Part shown: positions 36,593 through 41,593 of the stretch, piece after piece | Numbering within the stretch: the stretch's first letter is position 1 | How the letters are laid out: each line of letters opens with the position of its first letter | NCBI GenBank assembly: GCA_938010765.1 | Contig: CALLVX010000083.1 | Coordinates: forward strand, 1-41,593 | Source: an uncultured Flavobacteriaceae bacterium | GTDB lineage: Bacteria > Bacteroidota > Bacteroidia > Flavobacteriales > Flavobacteriaceae | Length of the DNA: 41,593 nucleotides | Reading direction: 5' to 3' | Notes under the pieces: model-generated | Told to the model about the DNA's origin: nothing | Databases searched by the model: none | Seen by the model: the letters and a program-made list of their open reading frames with translations, nothing else | Position numbers and translations under genes: made by a program

Positions 36593-36608
36593 TTATAGGG
36601 TAAAAGTA

Positions 36609-36709
36609 TCAGTGAAGTTTTTCTTATAAAACCACCATTGAGTTAAGTATCCCTTTCGATGAGTGAAGTCACCTTTGCGTTTTGTGAAGCGGGAAAATGC
36701 CTGGTTAAA
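36609..36709 (+). promoter_or_regulatory. Array of LytTR-like direct repeats between divergent operons
   Basis: Short direct repeats with a GT(T/G)AAG core stand in the same orientation: TCAGTGAAG (36609), TGAGTTAAG (36639), TGAGTGAAG (36660), TTTGTGAAG (36681) and the weaker CTGGTTAAA (36701). Core-to-core distances are 30, 21, 21 and 20 bases, that is, about two helical turns for the last four. LytTR regulators such as AgrA bind pairs of about nine-base direct repeats near ACAGTTAAG with this spacing. A LytTR regulator is encoded 2.3 kb away in the adjoining operon, so these are candidate binding sites for it. Confidence 0.5.
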
Positions 36710-36767
36710 ACTATTGATCCGGTGTTTTTCGGATTTTTTAGTACCGCATAAATCCGCTAAGTTTACG

Positions 36768-36779
36768 TTGTTTAAACAA
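36768..36779 (+). repeat. 12-base perfect palindrome just before the sensor kinase start
   Basis: TTGTTTAAACAA is a perfect palindrome ending four bases before the ATG at 36784. It may be an operator overlapping the ribosome loading site, or a chance AT-rich palindrome. Confidence 0.3.
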
Positions 36780-36783
36780 TCAG

Positions 36784-38988
36784 ATGTTGAAGTTTTATAA
36801 CATACTTGTATTTGTTCTTCTAGCAAGTACTGCGGTCTTTGGTCAGGTATCGGAGGTAGTGGGAAAGATAGAGGTTAGAGGCGCTGTAAAGGGCAAGGAT
36901 AATCATGTGCCGATTTCAGGGGTTAATGTTGAGACAAATTCAGGCGCATATACCCGCACCGATGGTCTGGGAGAATTTAAGATAAAAGCTGCAATTGGTG
37001 ACGAATTAATTTTTGAAAGCGCTCAATTTAAGACTGTGCGCTATACTATCAAAGACGGTCAGGATATTGTTGTTTTAGTAGAAGGTTATGCAGAGACCAA
37101 TAAAGGGTTGGGTAAAAGGAATAGCATGGCTAGCGGCGGGGTACTACATCAGTCTTTTTTAGATTCTGCTGAGGTTTACAAGCAAAGTGATATCAGGCAA
37201 AGTATAGACTTTATTACCCAATCGATTGCTCAGCTTGGCAAACGGGCCGATAAGAAACTACTGGCAAAATCACTGGTTACCTTAGGTGAAATCTACATAT
37301 ACCACCAACAGTATGATCTTGCCATCGCCAATTTAGAAGATGCGCTAGATGCAAATAAAGCAACAAAAACTAGCCTCTTGTTAGGCAGGGTGTATATCCT
37401 GAACGAAGATTTTAAAGAGGCAAAAACGGTTTTGACGCCAATGCTGAAAGTGCGTGGTATGGTTCCTTACCAAAAAGTGGCGCTTTATGAATACTTAGGA
37501 GATGCGGAAAAAGGCATGGGAAATACTGCTATGGCCGTATCGTTTTATGAGGAAGGTTTAAAGGTGGCAAGTAAAAACCAGATTTCACCCAAAATGGCCG
37601 ATTTGAATTCTAAAATCGCAGATGCCTATGCTGGGGACGACCAAGGTGTAGAGGCGGAAGGTTTTTATCAAAATTCATTGAAGTTGGCCGAAAAGCAAGC
37701 CCCGCAAAGATCTATTCAGGAAAAAGAAAAGGTAGCTGACTTTTACAATTTTAAAAATCGATATCCCGAGGAAATTCAGATGCGGAAACGAAGTTTAGAT
37801 GAGTTAAAAAAGATTCCCAAGGCAAAGGTAGAACGTAGATCGGCAACCCTCAATTCCGACTCGATTACGGCGCAGCGTATCAACTATAAAATAGCGAACG
37901 CTTATATCGCCCAGGACAAATACGATGAGGCGGTGCCGTATTTGAAGAAGAGTATTGTTGAAGCCAATGAAGATGAAGATTTAATTGTACAAAAAGATGC
38001 TACTAGAAAATTATCGGAAATTTATGAGTATCGAGGCGACTATACCAAGGCCTTTAAAACATACCAAGAGTATGTTGCTCTGGTAGATACACTCTATGTC
38101 AAGAAAGAACAAGAGTTGTCGAGAGCGGCACGATTTAATAGGGAAATCGTTTCAAAGCAGAGCAGAATATCCGGCTTGGAAAAAGAACGGGAACTGTCAG
38201 ATAGTAAGTACGACCTTGCATTGACAGAACAGCAATTGGTCGAAGAAAATTACAAACGGCAGAAATGGGTGATCTACTCCTTGATATTTGGGATGATTCT
38301 GCTTGGATTGGCCGCTTTTTTCTTTTACAGGAGTAACCAACAACAAAAATTGACCAATAACTTACTTGCATTGAAATCGCTGCGTTCTCAGATGAATCCC
38401 CATTTTATTTTTAATGCACTCAATTCGGTAAATAATTATATTGCAAAAAGCGATGAGCGTAGTGCGAATCGGTATTTAAGTGAGTTTTCTACTTTAATGC
38501 GATCTGTGCTTGAAAATTCGGAAGAAGACTTCATACCCCTTTCCAAAGAGTTAGAATTATTGCGACTATACGTGAAATTAGAGCACTCCCGTTTCCCGGA
38601 AAAATTCAATTATGAAATTAATATAGATGCGCAGGTAGAAGTAGATGCTTTTCAAATACCGCCCATGTTGTTGCAACCGTATATAGAAAACTCAATATGG
38701 CACGGACTGAGGTACAAAGAAGAGAAAGGGTACTTACACATCAATTTGGTTCAAAAAGACAAAGAAACACTTGCCATTACCATTTCTGATAACGGTATAG
38801 GTAGAAACAAGTCGGCCGCTTTGAAAACTCAGAACCAGAAGAAGCAAAAATCAAAAGGCATGGGAAATATCAAGAAGCGAATCGCTATTTTGAACGATAT
38901 GTACAAAGACAAAGTAGATGTTGATATATCCGATTTGTTAGACGATGGCACGGGTACCAAAGTAGAATTCATGCTTAAAAAAGATTAG
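36784..38988 (+). CDS. LytS-type sensor histidine kinase with TPR sensor region
   Basis: This 734-residue protein has, in order: a signal peptide (about 1-20), a carboxypeptidase-regulatory-like beta domain (about 25-100, GVNVETNSGAYTRTDGLGEF), tetratricopeptide repeats (about 130-420), a coiled coil, one membrane helix (about 495-517), and a LytS-type kinase domain. The phosphoacceptor is H540 in QMNPHFIFNALNSV. The ATP site has N636 in PYIENSIWHGL, DNGIGRN and KGMGN. The sensor region is periplasmic and probably binds protein or peptide. The LytTR regulator follows 60 bases downstream, making a clear two-component pair. Confidence 0.93.
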   Translation: MLKFYNILVFVLLASTAVFGQVSEVVGKIEVRGAVKGKDNHVPISGVNVETNSGAYTRTDGLGEFKIKAAIGDELIFESAQFKTVRYTIKDGQDIVVLVEGYAETNKGLGKRNSMASGGVLHQSFLDSAEVYKQSDIRQSIDFITQSIAQLGKRADKKLLAKSLVTLGEIYIYHQQYDLAIANLEDALDANKATKTSLLLGRVYILNEDFKEAKTVLTPMLKVRGMVPYQKVALYEYLGDAEKGMGNTAMAVSFYEEGLKVASKNQISPKMADLNSKIADAYAGDDQGVEAEGFYQNSLKLAEKQAPQRSIQEKEKVADFYNFKNRYPEEIQMRKRSLDELKKIPKAKVERRSATLNSDSITAQRINYKIANAYIAQDKYDEAVPYLKKSIVEANEDEDLIVQKDATRKLSEIYEYRGDYTKAFKTYQEYVALVDTLYVKKEQELSRAARFNREIVSKQSRISGLEKERELSDSKYDLALTEQQLVEENYKRQKWVIYSLIFGMILLGLAAFFFYRSNQQQKLTNNLLALKSLRSQMNPHFIFNALNSVNNYIAKSDERSANRYLSEFSTLMRSVLENSEEDFIPLSKELELLRLYVKLEHSRFPEKFNYEINIDAQVEVDAFQIPPMLLQPYIENSIWHGLRYKEEKGYLHINLVQKDKETLAITISDNGIGRNKSAALKTQNQKKQKSKGMGNIKKRIAILNDMYKDKVDVDISDLLDDGTGTKVEFMLKKD

Positions 38989-39048
38989 GGGCGTTCAAAG
39001 CAATAAAATGGTTTGTTCAAGGAATAACGCAAAGGAAACAATGAAAAA

Positions 39049-39777
39049 ATGATGCTAAAAACGATCATAGTAGAAGATGAAGCGAATAGCCGTGAAATTT
39101 TACGCAATTACTTGGCTAAATATTGCCCCGAGGTACAATTGGTGGGCGAGGCGGCCTCTATTCAAGAGGGATTGATTCTTATTCAAAACAATGACTTGGA
39201 TCTTGTTTTTTTGGACGTAGAAATGCCCTTTGGTAATGCTTTTGACCTGCTTGACAAGGTGCCCGAACGTACGTTTGAAACCGTTTTTGTAACAGCTTAT
39301 AATCAATATGCTGTTGACGCGCTAAATAATCACGCTGCTTACTATTTGATGAAACCCATCAATATTGATGAGCTTATAAAGGCGGTAACCTATGTCATCG
39401 AAATAAGACAAAAAGAGGATGCTTTAGAAAATCGCGTATTGCAACCCAAACTTAAGTCGGTTGAAGGTAAGATTACATTGCCACAACAAGATGGTTTTCA
39501 AGTATTGAATGTAAAAGACATCCTCTATTGCAAGGCCGATGACAACTATACCCAAATTTATCTTGAAAACAAAAAAATATTGGTTAGCAAGACCCTTAAA
39601 TATTTCGAGGAGGCGCTGTCTGACTTTGCCTTTGCACGCATTCATAAATCGTATTTAGTAAATGTGAACGAAGTAGTCAAGTATCGCAAAGGGAAAGGGG
39701 GCAGTGTGGTGGTTTCCAATGGTAAGGAATTACTGGTCTCTGCTTCTAAAAAGAAAGAGCTGTTGGCCTATTTTTGA
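39049..39777 (+). CDS. LytTR-family response regulator
   Basis: This 242-residue protein has a receiver domain (about 3-125) with acidic residues VEDE at 8-11, the phosphoacceptor D56 in LVFLDVEMP, a Thr/Ala switch in FVTAYNQYA and the Lys in YLMKPI. A LytTR DNA-binding domain follows (about 140-240) with ILYCKADDNYTQIYL and RIHKSYLVNVNEV. It is the cognate partner of the kinase upstream. Start codons at 39049 and 39052 are both possible. A tiny frame (Met-Lys-Lys-stop) at 39041-39052 overlaps them. Targets are unknown; see the repeat array. Confidence 0.95.
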   Translation: MMLKTIIVEDEANSREILRNYLAKYCPEVQLVGEAASIQEGLILIQNNDLDLVFLDVEMPFGNAFDLLDKVPERTFETVFVTAYNQYAVDALNNHAAYYLMKPINIDELIKAVTYVIEIRQKEDALENRVLQPKLKSVEGKITLPQQDGFQVLNVKDILYCKADDNYTQIYLENKKILVSKTLKYFEEALSDFAFARIHKSYLVNVNEVVKYRKGKGGSVVVSNGKELLVSASKKKELLAYF

Positions 39778-39848
39778 AATTTGGCAGCTGCCTACAAATA
39801 GGTATTGATTACTGAGCGTTTTTTAGCTATCTAAACTAAACTTTAAAT

Positions 39849-40367
39849 ATGATTATTAAGACCATAAACGGTAAAACCCCGCAACTAGGCGAAGACTGCT
39901 ATATAGCCGAAAATGCCACAGTAGTTGGGGAAGTGACGATGGGAGACCAATGCAGTATTTGGTTCAATGCGGTGCTGCGGGGCGATGTTCATTTTATCAA
40001 AATGGGTGATAAAGTGAATGTACAAGACGGTGCCGTTGTGCATTGTACCTATAAGAAGTCGCCCACAACGATAGGAAATAACGTTTCCATTGGCCATAAT
40101 GCAATTGTACATGGTTGCACCATAAAAGACAACGTGCTGATAGGTATGGGGAGTATCGTGATGGATGATTGCATTATCGAATCCCATAGTATTGTGGCGG
40201 CCGGAGCGGTTTTAGCGAAGGGAACCCATGTGCCCGAGGGAACCATATTTGCAGGAATACCTGCAAAAAAGATCAAAGATATAAGTCCAGAACTTAGCAG
40301 CGGAGAAATTGATCGTATTGCAGAAAGTTATGTAATGTACTCAGGTTGGTTTAAGGAAGACAGGTAG
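39849..40367 (+). CDS. Gamma carbonic anhydrase family / hexapeptide-repeat protein
   Basis: This 172-residue left-handed beta-helix protein shows hexapeptide repeats throughout and the three metal-binding His of the gamma-CA family (H65 in VVHC, H83 and H88 in IGHNAIVHG). It belongs to the PaaY/YrdA-like group of uncertain substrate; carbonic anhydrase activity is likely only in some members. The protein would be a trimeric cytosolic enzyme. It lies 71 bases after the response regulator without an obvious terminator. Confidence 0.9.
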   Translation: MIIKTINGKTPQLGEDCYIAENATVVGEVTMGDQCSIWFNAVLRGDVHFIKMGDKVNVQDGAVVHCTYKKSPTTIGNNVSIGHNAIVHGCTIKDNVLIGMGSIVMDDCIIESHSIVAAGAVLAKGTHVPEGTIFAGIPAKKIKDISPELSSGEIDRIAESYVMYSGWFKEDR

Positions 40368-40449
40368 TTCTTTTTCCTATTTTTTCTATGATCCGAGGTA
40401 CTTTGCGCTGGTTTTGTGATGAACATGTAAAACGATAGATCTAAAACAC

Positions 40450-40457
40450 TAAATTTG
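40450..40457 (+). promoter_or_regulatory. Possible -7 element for fabD
   Basis: TAAATTTG matches TAnnTTTG and is followed by GCGCC, ending 19 bases before the fabD ATG. No TTG or TTTG is found at the usual spacing upstream, so confidence is moderate. Confidence 0.45.
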
Positions 40458-40476
40458 CGCCATTAAAAAAAAGAAA

Positions 40477-41361
40477 ATGAACGCATATATATTTCCGGGG
40501 CAAGGGGCTCAGTTTGTTGGTATGGGGCTTGATCTTTATGAGAACTATCCGGTTGCACAAGAGTTATTTGAGCAAGCGAACGAGATCCTTGGTTTCTCGA
40601 TTACCGATATTATGTTCGAGGGCGAAGTCGAAAATTTGAAGCAAACAAAAGTGACGCAGCCCGCCATTTTTTTACATTCCGTCGTGTTGCGAAAAGTAAT
40701 GGGTGATACCTTTAAACCAGATATGGTAGCAGGGCATTCCCTAGGAGAGTTTTCGGCTTTGGTAGCGAATGGAGTACTTACATTTGAAGATGGTCTTCGT
40801 TTAGTGGCGCAACGTGCCTTGGCCATGCAGAAAGCCTGTGAATTGAAACCGGGAACAATGGCGGCGGTTTTGAGTCTAGAAGATGCGATAGTCGAAAAAA
40901 TTTGTAAAGAAATTCCCGGGATAGTGGTCGCGGCAAATTACAATTGCCCAGGGCAATTGGTCATATCGGGTGAAGTAGATGCCATAGCAGCGGCTTGCGA
41001 AAAAATGAAAGAGGCTGGTGCCAGAAGGGCGCTAGTGCTTCCGGTAGGGGGGGCATTTCATTCACCTTTGATGCAACCGGCACGAGAAGAGTTGGCGTCT
41101 GCAATAGAAACAACAACTTTCAGCATACCTAGCTGCCCCATTTATCAGAATGTTACCGCAAATGCAGTGACAGATCCGATAGAAATCAAGAAAAATCTGA
41201 TATCTCAGTTGACCGCGCCTGTGAAATGGACACAGAGTATTCAACAAATGGTAGTTGATGGTGCCGCTTTGTTTACCGAAGTAGGTCCGGGAAAAGTGCT
41301 TCAAGGATTGGTCAAGAAAATCTCAAGAGAAAGCGAAACTACATCAGCAGTAATCGAGTAG
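40477..41361 (+). CDS. fabD: Malonyl CoA-acyl carrier protein transacylase
   Basis: This 294-residue enzyme is FabD, which moves malonyl groups from CoA to acyl carrier protein for fatty acid synthesis. It shows PGQGAQ near residue 8, the active-site S88 in VAGHSLGE, an Arg in QRALAMQKA that binds malonate, and H195 in GGAFHSPLM. It is full length for the family. The other fab genes are not in the window. The ATG at 40477 follows an A-rich leader with AAAGAAA. Confidence 0.96.
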   Translation: MNAYIFPGQGAQFVGMGLDLYENYPVAQELFEQANEILGFSITDIMFEGEVENLKQTKVTQPAIFLHSVVLRKVMGDTFKPDMVAGHSLGEFSALVANGVLTFEDGLRLVAQRALAMQKACELKPGTMAAVLSLEDAIVEKICKEIPGIVVAANYNCPGQLVISGEVDAIAAACEKMKEAGARRALVLPVGGAFHSPLMQPAREELASAIETTTFSIPSCPIYQNVTANAVTDPIEIKKNLISQLTAPVKWTQSIQQMVVDGAALFTEVGPGKVLQGLVKKISRESETTSAVIE

Positions 41362-41509
41362 ACCATCATGTCGTTCAGCGGATAATCTTATATTTAAGCC
41401 TATTATTTCAGGTGGTGGCTGTTTTTTTTAGTATCATTGAGGCCCATTTTATACGAGAACCTGCTGCTAGGCTTAGATGTTGAATTCATGATAGTTCAAT
41501 AGAACAGCA

Positions 41510-41593
41510 ATGGAATTGAAAAGAAAAACTGGTTTTTCTACCGAGAAAAACCACTCTATATTTAAAATATGCCTGTTTTTGTTGGTTATTTTT
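41510..41593 (+). CDS. Start of a further gene (3' truncated by the window)
   Basis: From the ATG at 41510 the frame stays open to the window end for 28 codons: a short basic stretch (MELKRKTGFSTEKN) then a hydrophobic run (FKICLFLLVIF), like a signal peptide or membrane anchor. This is the first part of a possible secreted or membrane protein. It is too short to name. A 10-base inverted repeat (TGGTTTTTCT with AGAAAAACCA) at 41530-41553 falls inside its first codons, so it could instead be non-coding. Confidence 0.4.
   Translation, partial: MELKRKTGFSTEKNHSIFKICLFLLVIF

Noticed and set aside
36593..36826. Minus-strand frame of 77 codons covering the gap between the DUF4349 and kinase genes
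   Set aside because: It has no recognisable domain, overlaps the kinase start and signal peptide, and covers the regulatory repeats; it is best seen as chance.

Overview
The window reads as a chromosomal segment of a marine-type member of the Flavobacteriaceae (Bacteroidota). The evidence is the gliding and type IX secretion translocon SprA, an orphan PorP/SprF protein, a Bacteroidota-style cytochrome oxidase cluster, several promoter-like elements of the TTG/TTTG-N17-21-TAnnTTTG type, and A-rich leaders that mostly lack a Shine-Dalgarno sequence. Nearly all of it is ordinary, densely packed chromosome. I see no tRNA or rRNA gene, CRISPR array, intact insertion sequence or prophage.

Layout. 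Positions 1-9273 hold the 3' end of ruvA, the very large sprA, gcvH, a VanZ-like membrane gene and a TonB gene. A terminator that is a perfect palindrome separates these from a second, divergent TonB paralogue (9473-10285). A secreted metallo-beta-lactamase-fold hydrolase lies on the minus strand (10325-11227). Positions 11396-18137 form a respiratory block: heme O synthase (ctaB), two different oxidase subunit III genes, subunit IV, a Sco-like protein without copper ligands, a true Sco1, a DUF420 membrane protein and a tiny CxxC membrane protein. This block is interrupted by an unrelated outer-membrane beta-barrel gene broken by an in-frame stop.

Positions 18254-27811 hold a MacAB-TolC-like export operon built from two permease-permease-adaptor modules, apparently a tandem duplication, with one ATPase and one TolC. 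Then come tsaB (+) and a minus-strand set: MscS channel, DUF255 thioredoxin-domain protein, dodecin and Nfu-type Fe-S protein. An orphan porP is followed by about 590 bases without an intact gene, which carries the wreck of a small Cys-rich protein gene. A minus-strand pair (DUF4349 and a vWA protein) diverges from a LytS-type sensor kinase and LytTR regulator pair. The gap between them carries short direct repeats spaced 20-21 bp that resemble LytTR binding sites. The window ends with a gamma-carbonic-anhydrase-fold gene, fabD and the first codons of a further gene.

The most notable points are the duplicated export modules sharing a single ATPase, the 21-bp repeat array beside the LytTR system, the ligand-less Sco paralogue next to Sco1, and two decayed genes (12946-14193 and about 34299-34422).
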